The notes under the pieces: generated by a model
Seen by the model: the letters and a program-made list of their open reading frames with translations, nothing else
Databases searched by the model: none
What the model was told of the DNA's origin: nothing
Assembly: GCA_045541975.1 (NCBI GenBank)
Contig: JAZQKB010000041.1
Span: 1-64,000 of the forward strand
Origin: SIG452 sp045541975
GTDB taxonomy: Bacteria; Bacillota; Clostridia; UMGS1840
Reading direction: 5' to 3'
DNA: 64,000 nt
Program-made: the position numbers and the translations under genes
Shown: positions 53,965-61,286 of the stretch, in pieces
Numbering within the stretch: position 1 is the first letter of the stretch
How the letters are laid out: the number at the start of each line of letters is the position of its first letter

Positions 53965-54558
53965 ATGGATTTACAAAAAACGGGAATGTTACTGGCGACT
54001 CTCCGCAAAACAAAAAGTCTGACCCAAAAGGATGTGGCAGAACAACTTGGGATTTCTCCGAAAACTGTTTCCAAATGGGAAACGGGACACGGATTTCCCG
54101 ATGTTGCCACGGTGTCTTCCTTAGCTGGGATTCTCGGTGTCAGTGAGCAAACACTCTTATCGGGAAGATTAGAGATTGGCAAAGGAGAATCCGGCAATAT
54201 GAAACGAACGAAATTTTATGTGTGTCCCACCTGCGGAAGTTTTTTGACGGGAACGGCAAACAGTCAGATTGTGTGTTGCGGAAAGCTGTTGGATGCACTT
54301 GTTCCAAAAAAGGCAGACAGTGACCACGAAATATGTATTACTCAGCCGGATGACGAATTCTATCTGGAATTTCATCATTCTATGACCAAAGAACACTATA
54401 TTTCTTTTGTGTCCTACGTCCGGTTTGACAGAGTGCTTACCGTACGGCTCTACCCCGAACAGGACGGAGCTGTCCGTATCCCGAAGATGTATGGCGGAAA
54501 GCTGTATTTTTATTGCAACCGACATGGACTAATGGAACATTCTATGAAAAACCAATAA
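53965..54558 (+). CDS. XRE-family HTH regulator fused to a desulfoferrodoxin/superoxide-reductase-like domain
   Basis: 197 residues. Residues about 8-64 are an XRE helix-turn-helix (SLTQKDVAEQLGISPKTVSKWE). A CPTCG...CCGK segment (about 88-108) resembles desulfoferrodoxin's entry, and the C-terminal part has FHHSMTKEHYISFV and YCNRHGLMEH, which align with the superoxide reductase patterns HPM-x-x-EHYI and C-N-x-H-G-L that supply iron ligands. A one-protein redox or metal sensor is therefore plausible. Whether it binds iron or reduces superoxide is unknown. It has its own promoter and a terminator directly after the stop. Confidence 0.82.
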   Translation: MDLQKTGMLLATLRKTKSLTQKDVAEQLGISPKTVSKWETGHGFPDVATVSSLAGILGVSEQTLLSGRLEIGKGESGNMKRTKFYVCPTCGSFLTGTANSQIVCCGKLLDALVPKKADSDHEICITQPDDEFYLEFHHSMTKEHYISFVSYVRFDRVLTVRLYPEQDGAVRIPKMYGGKLYFYCNRHGLMEHSMKNQ

Positions 54559-54564
54559 CCCCTA

Positions 54565-54589
54565 AAAAAGCACCGTTTCGGTGCTTTTT
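54565..54589 (+). terminator. Rho-independent terminator after the HTH-SOR gene
   Basis: AAAAAGCACCG (54565-54575) pairs with CGGTGCTTTTT (54579-54589) around TTT. Confidence 0.9.
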
Positions 54590-54621
54590 CCGGCTATATT
54601 TGAATTTTGGAGGAATGCATA

Positions 54622-55335
54622 ATGAGATCTTATATTATTTGCCATATGGTAACATCCATCGACGGCAAAGTGACCGGTGACTTTTTGTCCCGTCCCGAAT
54701 GTGAACCGGCAACAGATGTTTACTATGAATTAAATCGAAACTTCAACAAAAACGGTGCCAACGGATTCCTTTGCGGTCGTGTAACCATGGAGGGAAGCTT
54801 TACCGGTGGCTGGTATCCCGACTTGGAAACATACGAACCTCTAAAGAATCAGGAAGATTTTATTCCCGAAAATTTATCGGGATTTTATGCCATCAGCTTT
54901 GATCCTAAGGGAAAACTGGGTTGGAAGGAAGCTAGGATTATCGACGAAGACCCGGGCTATGGCGGTGCACAGATTGTGGAAGTATTAACCCGTCAGGTTG
55001 ACAGACGGTATCTTTCTTATTTAAAGGCGTTGGGGATTCCCTACATTTTCGCCGGAGATATTGAAATTGATGTTTCCATAGCTTTACAAAAGCTGAAAAC
55101 CCTGATGGGGATTGAAACAATCTTATTAGAGGGCGGAAGCATTGTGAACGGTTATTTTAACCGTTGTGATGTGATTGACGAAGTAAGTCTTGTGGTGGCA
55201 CCTATAGTGGCAGAAGGGGAAGACAAACCATTATTTATGGATAGTGTGTTATCTCAGTTTCAATTAAAAGAATTAAAGCAATACGGTGATGTTGTGTGGC
55301 TTCATTATAAAAAGGGGAGCAAACATGTTAAATAA
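54622..55335 (+). CDS. RibD C-terminal/dihydrofolate-reductase-like oxidoreductase
   Basis: 237 residues from the ATG at 54622 (TTGGAGG upstream; the upstream TTG is inside the ribosome binding site). Rossmann-type RibD_C fold: MVTSIDGKVTGDFL, FLCGRVTMEG, PYIFAGD, and GIETILLEGGSIVNGYFNRC near the C-terminus. The family reduces pyrimidine or folate-like substrates with NADPH; the exact substrate is not known. Overlaps the PAS protein gene by 11 bases. Confidence 0.88.
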   Translation: MRSYIICHMVTSIDGKVTGDFLSRPECEPATDVYYELNRNFNKNGANGFLCGRVTMEGSFTGGWYPDLETYEPLKNQEDFIPENLSGFYAISFDPKGKLGWKEARIIDEDPGYGGAQIVEVLTRQVDRRYLSYLKALGIPYIFAGDIEIDVSIALQKLKTLMGIETILLEGGSIVNGYFNRCDVIDEVSLVVAPIVAEGEDKPLFMDSVLSQFQLKELKQYGDVVWLHYKKGSKHVK

Positions 55336-55681
55336 ATTATTAAAAAGTGTGTTGGATCAGGACACGGCTCCCGTGGTGGTGTGCGATACCAATCATACTA
55401 TTGTCTATATGAATCCCTGCGCCGTTAAGCGCTATCATCGGGACTTGACGGGAAATTGTATCAAAGACTGTCATCCTCCCAAGGCAAATGAACTGATTGA
55501 TAAGGTGGTCGCCTGGTTTTTGGCAGACAAAGACCACAACATCATGTATACTTATCATAACGAAAAGGAAAACAAGGATGTGTATATGGTGGCGCTTCGT
55601 GACGAGGACGGAACCTTGATCGGTTACTACGAAAAGCACGAATACCGTAACCGTGAAACAAAACCCTTATATCATTTTTAG
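55325..55681 (+). CDS. Small PAS-like protein (DUF438-tail type)
   Basis: 118 residues from the ATG at 55325 (GGGGAG upstream). A single PAS-like fold: APVVVCDTNHTIVYMNPCAV, NCIKDCHPPKANELIDKV, YTYHNEKENKDVYMVALRDE, DGTLIGYYEKHEYRN. The CHPPK block is the signature of the PAS domain found at the end of DUF438 proteins. No output domain is attached, so it may act as a ligand- or heme-binding partner. Overlap with the oxidoreductase gene suggests co-translation. Confidence 0.8.
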   Translation: MLNKLLKSVLDQDTAPVVVCDTNHTIVYMNPCAVKRYHRDLTGNCIKDCHPPKANELIDKVVAWFLADKDHNIMYTYHNEKENKDVYMVALRDEDGTLIGYYEKHEYRNRETKPLYHF

Positions 55682-55736
55682 CGGTATCTGTGAAAGATAA
55701 AATCTATGCTGAATTGCCAATGCCGAGGAACAAGAA

Positions 55737-56057
55737 ATGAAATGCTGTAACCATGACGAATTTGAACTGATCAAAGAATACGACCCAAAGCCTAAAAATC
55801 CTGACGGCAGTATCCGTTGGTTTTTATACCGTTGGGATGACGGCAAAGACGGCTACCGAAAGCTCATCCGTTGCAAAAGCTGTGGTCGGTATTTTTTGGT
55901 GCAATGCTATCGGCTGAATAAGTTTTCAGAAGATGATGACAAGTTACATGAGGATTGGTATGCGGTGGAAAACGAACAGCAGGCAGATTATTTAAATCGC
56001 ACCTACACAGGACCCGAACTGGAAAGAATGTTGAAAAACTGGAGGGATAAATATTGA
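55737..56057 (+). CDS. Small zinc-ribbon-like hypothetical protein
   Basis: 106 residues. Features are an N-terminal CCNHDEF, a central CKSCGRYFLVQCY and acidic C-terminal half. It resembles small zinc-binding proteins but I do not recognise a family. It overlaps the next gene by four bases (TTGA). Confidence 0.7.
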   Translation: MKCCNHDEFELIKEYDPKPKNPDGSIRWFLYRWDDGKDGYRKLIRCKSCGRYFLVQCYRLNKFSEDDDKLHEDWYAVENEQQADYLNRTYTGPELERMLKNWRDKY

Positions 56058-56401
56058 GAACAAGGCAAGAAGTGATAGATTTTTGTCTGTCGCTTTTGGA
56101 AGCTTACGAAGATTATCCCTTCCACGATTTTAACTGGACGGTGATGCGCCATAAAGGAAACCAAAAAATGTTTGCCGCTATCTGTGAACGGCTGGGAAAT
56201 ATCTGGATTAATGTAAAATGTGATCCTAACCTGACATATCTGTGGCGAAATACCTATCAGTCCGTGGTGCCTGCCTATCATATGAATAAATTTCATTGGA
56301 ATTCCATTATTCTAGATGGCTCTATTCCCGCGGAAGAAATCAAAAATATGATTTGGGACAGTTACGAGCTAACCAAACCTAAAAAGAGAGGGAAAAAGTG
56401 A
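56054..56401 (+). CDS. MmcQ/YjbR family protein
   Basis: 115 residues from a TTG at 56054 eight bases after GGAGGG. Typical pattern: YEDYPFHDFNWTVMRHKGNQKMFAAI, WINVKCDPN, VVPAYHMNKFHWNSIILDG, then ELTKPKKR. YjbR proteins adopt a CyaY-like fold and are called DNA-binding on weak evidence. Shares a four-base overlap with both neighbours, marking a small operon. Confidence 0.88.
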   Translation: MRTRQEVIDFCLSLLEAYEDYPFHDFNWTVMRHKGNQKMFAAICERLGNIWINVKCDPNLTYLWRNTYQSVVPAYHMNKFHWNSIILDGSIPAEEIKNMIWDSYELTKPKKRGKK

Positions 56402-56811
56402 TTATGAAAAAAAAATACTGTGTCCTGACAGTTTTTCTTTGTATATTCTTAACCGCTTGCGGAAATTCTACAAGTAATATGACAAAAGAACAGGGAGAAC
56501 AAACGATGTACGAACAGATTACACCTCAGCAGGCAAAAGAACTGATGGAGTCTTATCCTGACGCCGTCATTTTAGATGTGAGAGAACAGGACGAATATGA
56601 TAGCGGTCATATCAAAAATGCCATTTTAATTCCTCATACCGAAATTAAGACGCAGGCAAATGAAAAACTTCCCGACAAAAATCAGCTGATTTTAGTGTAT
56701 TGCCGTTCGGGACGCCGCAGTAAAATTGCCTCCGAAAGCCTTGTGAATTTAGGTTATACCAATGTGAAAGAGTTTGGCGGCATCAACGATTGGCCATACG
56801 GTGTGGAATAG
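56398..56811 (+). CDS. Rhodanese-domain lipoprotein
   Basis: 137 residues; GTG at 56398 overlaps the previous stop (GTGA), an ATG at 56404 is the alternative. Lipobox FLTACG. A single rhodanese domain (VILDVREQDEYDSGHIKNAI) with active-site loop YCRSGRRSK (catalytic Cys) and the closing GGINDWPYGVE. Extracytoplasmic rhodaneses transfer sulfane sulfur or act in redox repair; substrate unknown. Confidence 0.88.
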   Translation: MIMKKKYCVLTVFLCIFLTACGNSTSNMTKEQGEQTMYEQITPQQAKELMESYPDAVILDVREQDEYDSGHIKNAILIPHTEIKTQANEKLPDKNQLILVYCRSGRRSKIASESLVNLGYTNVKEFGGINDWPYGVE

Positions 56812-56831
56812 AAGAAATATTTCCGATTGGC

Positions 56832-56860
56832 TTGACAATCCTCCAAAAATTTGGTAAACT
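56832..56860 (+). promoter_or_regulatory. Sigma-A promoter of the tRNA-Ser transcript
   Basis: TTGACA (56832-56837), 17-base spacer, TAAACT (56855-56860). The transcript starts just before the truncated tRNA-like sequence and should continue to the intact tRNA-Ser. Confidence 0.78.
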
Positions 56861-56875
56861 ATGAAGGATTCAATC

Positions 56876-56926
56876 GGGAGTGGTATCGAAGTGGTCATAA
56901 CGGACATGACTCGAAAAACCTTAAGT
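56876..56926 (+). pseudogene. 5' half of a tRNA-Ser-like gene (anticodon loop CTCGAAA), truncated
   Basis: GGGAGTGGTATCGAAGTGG and CATAACGGACATGACTCGAAA look like the acceptor, D arm and anticodon 5' half of a clostridial tRNA-Ser with CGA anticodon. After the loop, TCATG is expected but ACCTTAAG is found, and no T arm (TTCGAATC) or matching acceptor 3' strand follows. The same anticodon is carried by the intact tRNA 135 bases downstream. Confidence 0.6.
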
Positions 56927-57060
56927 TTTTTGGAACCTCACACCCCCAATCCCTTGATATTACTGACTTTTTTGAAAATTTAATATTGCTAATTTTGCAG
57001 TTCCCAAAAGGAGTTCCCAAAGATTTTCACACCTTTTGCAGGGCTGAAAAATATAAATTT

Positions 57061-57152
57061 GGAGATGTACCCAAGTGGTTGAAGGGTCCGGATTCGAAAT
57101 CCGGTAGGTCGGTTTTGCCGGCGCTAGGGTTCAAATCCCTACATCTCCGCCA
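57061..57152 (+). tRNA. tRNA-Ser, anticodon CGA, CCA encoded
   Basis: Acceptor GGAGATG pairs with CATCTCC, discriminator G and encoded CCA. Anticodon stem CCGGA/TCCGG with loop TTCGAAA gives anticodon CGA. A long variable arm (about 57104-57124) marks a class II tRNA. T arm contains GGTTCAAATCC. It is the last core-type feature before the AT-rich island. Confidence 0.96.
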
Positions 57153-57154
57153 TA

Positions 57155-57188
57155 GCAAGGTTTTGCATAGTCAAAACCTTGCTTTTTT
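57155..57188 (+). terminator. Rho-independent terminator of the tRNA-Ser transcript
   Basis: GCAAGGTTTTG (57155-57165) pairs with CAAAACCTTGC (57172-57182), loop CATAGT, followed by six T. Confidence 0.92.
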
Positions 57189-57251
57189 ATTTCACCTACT
57201 GTTTATTAAATGATACCATATTTGAGTTTTAAAAACAAAAAATATAGAACA

Positions 57252-57278
57252 AAGCAGCAGAATTAAATTCTGCTGCTT
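57252..57278 (-). terminator. Palindrome downstream of the TIGR04141-like gene
   Basis: AAGCAGCAGAATT (57252-57264) pairs with AATTCTGCTGCTT (57266-57278). The stem is strong but only three T follow on the minus strand, so termination may be partial. Confidence 0.55.
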
Positions 57279-57288
57279 TTGGCGATTT

Positions 57289-58884
57289 TTATAATTTTTT
57301 TATTAACGCAACCGAACATTTAAAATGCATTCTATCCAACTCTTGAGCTGTAAGCATTAAATTTACTTTGCTAAAAAAAGGAAGTTTATCGACTAATGTT
57401 GATTCTTTATCATCAATTATTGCATATATAACTTCATATTCATTTGAGTTAGGTTTGTCTGAATAATTGAAAACCTCTTCTCCAAATTCGTTTTTTGCTA
57501 TTTCGGATACTTGTTTTCTAAATTCCTCATCACTTATAAAGCACTCTGCCGAAATTTTTCCTTGTGCAAATAAATGACTCAGCTGAGCTGATTGTCCTTT
57601 GTTTTTTACATGAATAAACTTTTTACCTTTATCAAAAATATCACAAGCTTCTATTTTTTTAGGTCCACCAGCAACGGAAACCAATTTTTGATCCATTAAG
57701 CAGTAATTTGGATTTCCATTAGCGACCAATTCATTATAACCCTCTTCGTATTCATCCGAAGGACATTCAGGCAAATGAATATCCGAGATTTTAATTTGTG
57801 TTCTTATATAATTGTTTACCCTTTCAAAAAAAGAGGTTTCAACACGATACCATGAACCTGAACACAAAATATAATTTTCTCCTTCATATTCCGTTTGAAA
57901 TACAAGTGCCGAGTATATACTACAAATAGTAAAAGGTGTACCATCAGAATTCATTGCATATAATTTATCTCGTCTCAGCTTCTGATACACATTCGTATTC
58001 GGTTTTATTTTGTCTATATATTCTGAAATATTTAGGTTAAGATTGTAATTATCTTCATCAGATGTCTTTTTTCCCATGCCGGAATAGCAAAAACCTATAA
58101 TTCTATCCCAATCAGTTGTCTCTGGTGGAGCAATATGTAAGTGTTCAGTTCTTTTTTCTTCAATAGCTGTAGATAATTCGAAATCTAAAGCTTCTGACAA
58201 TACCGAATCCCTAACTTCTGCAATATTATCAACCCATTCAAATCCAATATTCTTATATCTCTCATCATTATATGCAGAATAATACAAATTCAGTTTTTCT
58301 TTAAGCTCTGTTAAATCCATAAAAACTGAAACCACTAAAGAGTCTTTCCCGCTTATATGATTACCATATGTTTCACTATACGGTTCTCCTGTTATGCCTT
58401 TCATTATGTCATTTGTTACATTTAATCCGAATTCTTCTTGAGAAGTACTATAACTCGCTTGTCTTTGAGTAGTCACGACCATATCTTCTATTGTAGCAGC
58501 ATTAACACTCCTCATTTTGTTAGGATTTATTGTATTCAAGGCAACTTTTAATCCAAAGTTACGCTCTATATGCTCTTCCTTCAAAAATGAACGACCGTAA
58601 CCAAATACCACTGCCATTATGCGGTTTTGAATTTTGGCTAATAGTATAGCTTTATTAGAAGCGTTATCTGAAATATCTATTGAATCTTTTGCCCAAGAAT
58701 CTAAATAAGGCTTCCATTTAGGGACCTTTCTATTACTGTCACAGTAATAAATTTCACCAGCCAATGCAAATTCTGATTTTAATTTCGACGAAGAAAGTGT
58801 ATGCGGTGATTTTAAACAGTCCTTAAAATCGTCAATATAGTCTTTGATTAAAAATATGGTTAAATTTATAACTTGTTTATCCAT
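57289..58884 (-). CDS. TIGR04141/DUF6119-like sporadically distributed protein
   Basis: 531 residues from the ATG at 58884 (GGAGG upstream). Diagnostic-looking blocks include NRIMAVVFGYGRSFLKEEHI, NPNKMRSVNA and KFIHVKNKGQSAQLSHLFAQG, which I recall from the TIGR04141 (DUF6119) family of proteins with patchy distribution, often in defence-like islands. No catalytic motif is evident by eye. It follows the Cys-rich small protein and ends the minus-strand run next to tRNA-Ser. A role in defence or element maintenance is inference from context. Confidence 0.75.
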   Translation of the reverse strand: MDKQVINLTIFLIKDYIDDFKDCLKSPHTLSSSKLKSEFALAGEIYYCDSNRKVPKWKPYLDSWAKDSIDISDNASNKAILLAKIQNRIMAVVFGYGRSFLKEEHIERNFGLKVALNTINPNKMRSVNAATIEDMVVTTQRQASYSTSQEEFGLNVTNDIMKGITGEPYSETYGNHISGKDSLVVSVFMDLTELKEKLNLYYSAYNDERYKNIGFEWVDNIAEVRDSVLSEALDFELSTAIEEKRTEHLHIAPPETTDWDRIIGFCYSGMGKKTSDEDNYNLNLNISEYIDKIKPNTNVYQKLRRDKLYAMNSDGTPFTICSIYSALVFQTEYEGENYILCSGSWYRVETSFFERVNNYIRTQIKISDIHLPECPSDEYEEGYNELVANGNPNYCLMDQKLVSVAGGPKKIEACDIFDKGKKFIHVKNKGQSAQLSHLFAQGKISAECFISDEEFRKQVSEIAKNEFGEEVFNYSDKPNSNEYEVIYAIIDDKESTLVDKLPFFSKVNLMLTAQELDRMHFKCSVALIKKL

Positions 58885-58964
58885 TTTTCCTCCTAACCAT
58901 TTATCTCTTGAAATAAGATTTGTTAAGTTATTCTTTCGTGCTATCCCGCTATATTTTCGTCTTA

Positions 58965-59465
58965 TTAGTATGATTCATACAATTCGTCAAATAAACTAAA
59001 AGCTACAATCTTAGCAGTATTAAAATCTAAAATCTTCTTGCCCTGATAATCCCATATAAATTGACCTTTGAAAGCAACGCCCCAACCCGAGCCAAACTTA
59101 CTCCTCATAATGGTTATGTATTCTCCTTTATACTTCAATGTATAATTGCCATTTTCAGGCTTTAGAATCCACTTTTGTTTCATAAAATTTTTTCTTCGAT
59201 TGGTACGATTTCTTAAGCCTTTTTCAATCTCAGTTGGAGAAACATACCCCTCTATCATTTTGGATGCACAATCGCAGCCAACATGTATTTCCCCTACATA
59301 GTCAGGATGCTTTAGTATGTGCACATATCTTATTTTTTCTTGGTCGCACATCTCACAACTTTCGTAAGGGATAGGGTCCCCTTCACATACATCTTCACCT
59401 AAATCTATTACTCCAACGTATTCCCAACCTTTATGAGGGATACCTTCTTTGCTCCATCTCGACAT
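58965..59465 (-). CDS. Small Cys-rich hypothetical island protein
   Basis: 166 residues from the ATG at 59465. Cysteine pairs CEMC and GCDCASKMIEG suggest a zinc-binding module in the N-terminal half; the C-terminal half is Trp/Lys-rich (KWILKPENGNYTLKYKGEYI). I do not recognise the family. Lies 15 bases downstream of the Spx/ArsC gene, likely the same transcript. Confidence 0.72.
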   Translation of the reverse strand: MSRWSKEGIPHKGWEYVGVIDLGEDVCEGDPIPYESCEMCDQEKIRYVHILKHPDYVGEIHVGCDCASKMIEGYVSPTEIEKGLRNRTNRRKNFMKQKWILKPENGNYTLKYKGEYITIMRSKFGSGWGVAFKGQFIWDYQGKKILDFNTAKIVAFSLFDELYESY

Positions 59466-59480
59466 ATGCTCACCACCAAA

Positions 59481-59831
59481 TTATATTTTTTCGCTCCATT
59501 CACTTTCTTTAAATCCAACTAAAACAACATCTTCGCCAATTACAAGTGGACGTTTTACGAGCATTCCGTCTGTTGAGAGCAACTTTAACTGTTCTTCTTC
59601 AGACATAGCAGGAAGCTTGTCCTTCAGTTCCATTGACTTATATAAAAGCCCGGATGTGTTAAAGAATTTCTTTAACGGAAGTCCGCTCATTTTATGCCAT
59701 TCTGATAACTCTTCAAAACACGGATTATCTTCTTTTATATCACGCAGATCATATTCTATTTTATTGTCATCTAGCCATTTCTTTGCCTTTTGACAGGTTG
59801 TACATTTTGGATAACAAATAAATTTAAGCAT
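59481..59831 (-). CDS. Spx/ArsC-family thioredoxin-fold protein
   Basis: 116 residues. CYPKCTTCQKAKKWLDDN at the N-terminus with CTTC, then YDLRDIKEDNP and the conserved Arg stretch VKRPLVIGEDVVLVGF near the end. This is the ArsC/YffB/Spx superfamily; without an intact regulatory helix it is more likely a glutaredoxin-dependent arsenate-reductase-like or redox protein than Spx itself. In this island it may be cargo. Confidence 0.9.
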   Translation of the reverse strand: MLKFICYPKCTTCQKAKKWLDDNKIEYDLRDIKEDNPCFEELSEWHKMSGLPLKKFFNTSGLLYKSMELKDKLPAMSEEEQLKLLSTDGMLVKRPLVIGEDVVLVGFKESEWSEKI

Positions 59832-59889
59832 AGTTATTCCTCTATCACAAGTTATAGTTTTATTTCTTTTTTAAATCAAAAGATTGCTT

Positions 59890-60474
59890 TTAATTACCAA
59901 ACTTTGTTCCCAATTCAATTATAGTTTTCATACTTTCTGGGTTTTTTATGAGTTCGGGTAGAATTTGCGCTAATAATTGCTGATTAGATTGTTCTTGGGT
60001 AGAAATGTTTTGCTGATCCTTTTGAGTTTCAAGTGAATTAGCTACACTTTGAAGCTGCATCTTTCTCAACATTTCTTCCTCGTGTATTTTTTCAGATAAG
60101 CCATTAGGACAATATGCTTGTTTAATATCATCCCAATGAATATTTTTTAAATTCAAAGCTTTTGCTATTTCTTCAAGAAGTTTTAAGTGCTTGTCGGCCG
60201 TATTGGGATTCATTTCTGGACTTTTAGCAGCTTCGTTTAAGAAGTCATTATATGCACGTCTAACATTATCATCTTTATAAAATATTACATCTATTGAATT
60301 TAAGGCATGGACACTGGGTTCAGCTACAATCCAATATCTGTATGACATTAGCGTTTCAAAAATTTTCATCTTACTATTACGTATAGCAACTTTACCTTGC
60401 CACCATATAGTAATTAAAGTCGCCAACAAACCTGATATCAACGCTGTGGCAACCAACATAATTATTTCACTCAT
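59890..60474 (-). CDS. Membrane-anchored hypothetical protein (DUF6680-like pattern)
   Basis: 194 residues. One N-terminal membrane helix (IIMLVATALISGLLATLITIW), then a helical domain with KMKIFETLMSYRYWIVA and HALNSIDVIFYKDDNVRRAY, then a Gln-rich coiled region (QKDQQNISTQEQSNQQ). The central motif recalls DUF6680, a small membrane protein found in defence-like settings, but this is from memory. GGAGG precedes the ATG at 60474. Confidence 0.62.
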   Translation of the reverse strand: MSEIIMLVATALISGLLATLITIWWQGKVAIRNSKMKIFETLMSYRYWIVAEPSVHALNSIDVIFYKDDNVRRAYNDFLNEAAKSPEMNPNTADKHLKLLEEIAKALNLKNIHWDDIKQAYCPNGLSEKIHEEEMLRKMQLQSVANSLETQKDQQNISTQEQSNQQLLAQILPELIKNPESMKTIIELGTKFGN

Positions 60475-60544
60475 TTAAAATTCCTCCATTCATCGTTTGT
60501 AACTTATATTTATAAGTAGTAAATTTTTTTCACAGCAACACAAA

Positions 60545-61285
60545 TTATTTGCCATTATATAATTCGTCATAGAAAGATAATTTAGATTTGTATTCTGATT
60601 TCATATTGCTATCAAAATAAACAACTTGAATTCTCTTTTTATCCCCATCTAGCAGTTCGAATGTAGGTACTTTTGAAAAGTTGAACCTAGTTTTATCAGG
60701 ATTTTTTCCAGCCTTTAAAACTCGTTCTTTATAGTGCGGCTCTAACACACCATTGGGCATACACATAATTGAAATAGTCAAAATATCGAGATTTTCCTTT
60801 TCGTACAAAATTGTAACGAAATATGAAAGACAAATCTTTTCATCATCTTTACCCTCGTTATAAACATACGGCAAAGACGGAATATATGGTCTAAGACCTC
60901 CATTTACAGCAATATTTCCTTTATAACTATTTTGATTTTTGCCAACAAATATACTTGTTTTGTAATCGCCGATATTATCTGTCTGCACTGTCTTTAAATC
61001 AATATGTATATATGCATCCTCTACTTCAAAAAATAAATCTGCTCCAACAGGAGATGAATTGGGTTGACCTATTCCTTTGCCGTTTAGAAGTGCATATACA
61101 ATTCGTTCAGCACCTACAGCAAAATCAGATATCCCAGATGCGTAATATCCATACCAATCATCTTTGATTTTCTCCTTAGTCTTAAATCCAAGCATCATTT
61201 CATCTTCTGCAAACTTTAAAAAATGATAGTATTTCATTAAATACTTATATTCCAATTCTTCAACTTGTTTCATTGTGTATTTCAT
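60545..61285 (-). CDS. Probable type II restriction endonuclease (PD-(D/E)XK fold)
   Basis: 246 residues; starts one base after the methyltransferase stop (61287), with its ribosome binding site inside the methylase gene. The sequence VGADLFFEVEDAYIHIDLKTVQ gives a D...DxK motif typical of PD-(D/E)XK nucleases. Partner and position make it the restriction half of the RM system. No sequence match was recalled to a named enzyme, so the recognition site is unknown. Confidence 0.72.
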   Translation of the reverse strand: MKYTMKQVEELEYKYLMKYYHFLKFAEDEMMLGFKTKEKIKDDWYGYYASGISDFAVGAERIVYALLNGKGIGQPNSSPVGADLFFEVEDAYIHIDLKTVQTDNIGDYKTSIFVGKNQNSYKGNIAVNGGLRPYIPSLPYVYNEGKDDEKICLSYFVTILYEKENLDILTISIMCMPNGVLEPHYKERVLKAGKNPDKTRFNFSKVPTFELLDGDKKRIQVVYFDSNMKSEYKSKLSFYDELYNGK

Positions 61286-61286
61286 A

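Noticed and set aside
54607..54621. TTG start for the RibD-like protein
   Set aside because: The TTG is part of the ribosome binding region TTGGAGG; the ATG at 54622 is properly spaced.
56851..57213. A 120-residue open frame across the tRNA-Ser region
   Set aside because: It covers an intact tRNA and its terminator with no ribosome binding site; it is a chance frame over RNA genes.
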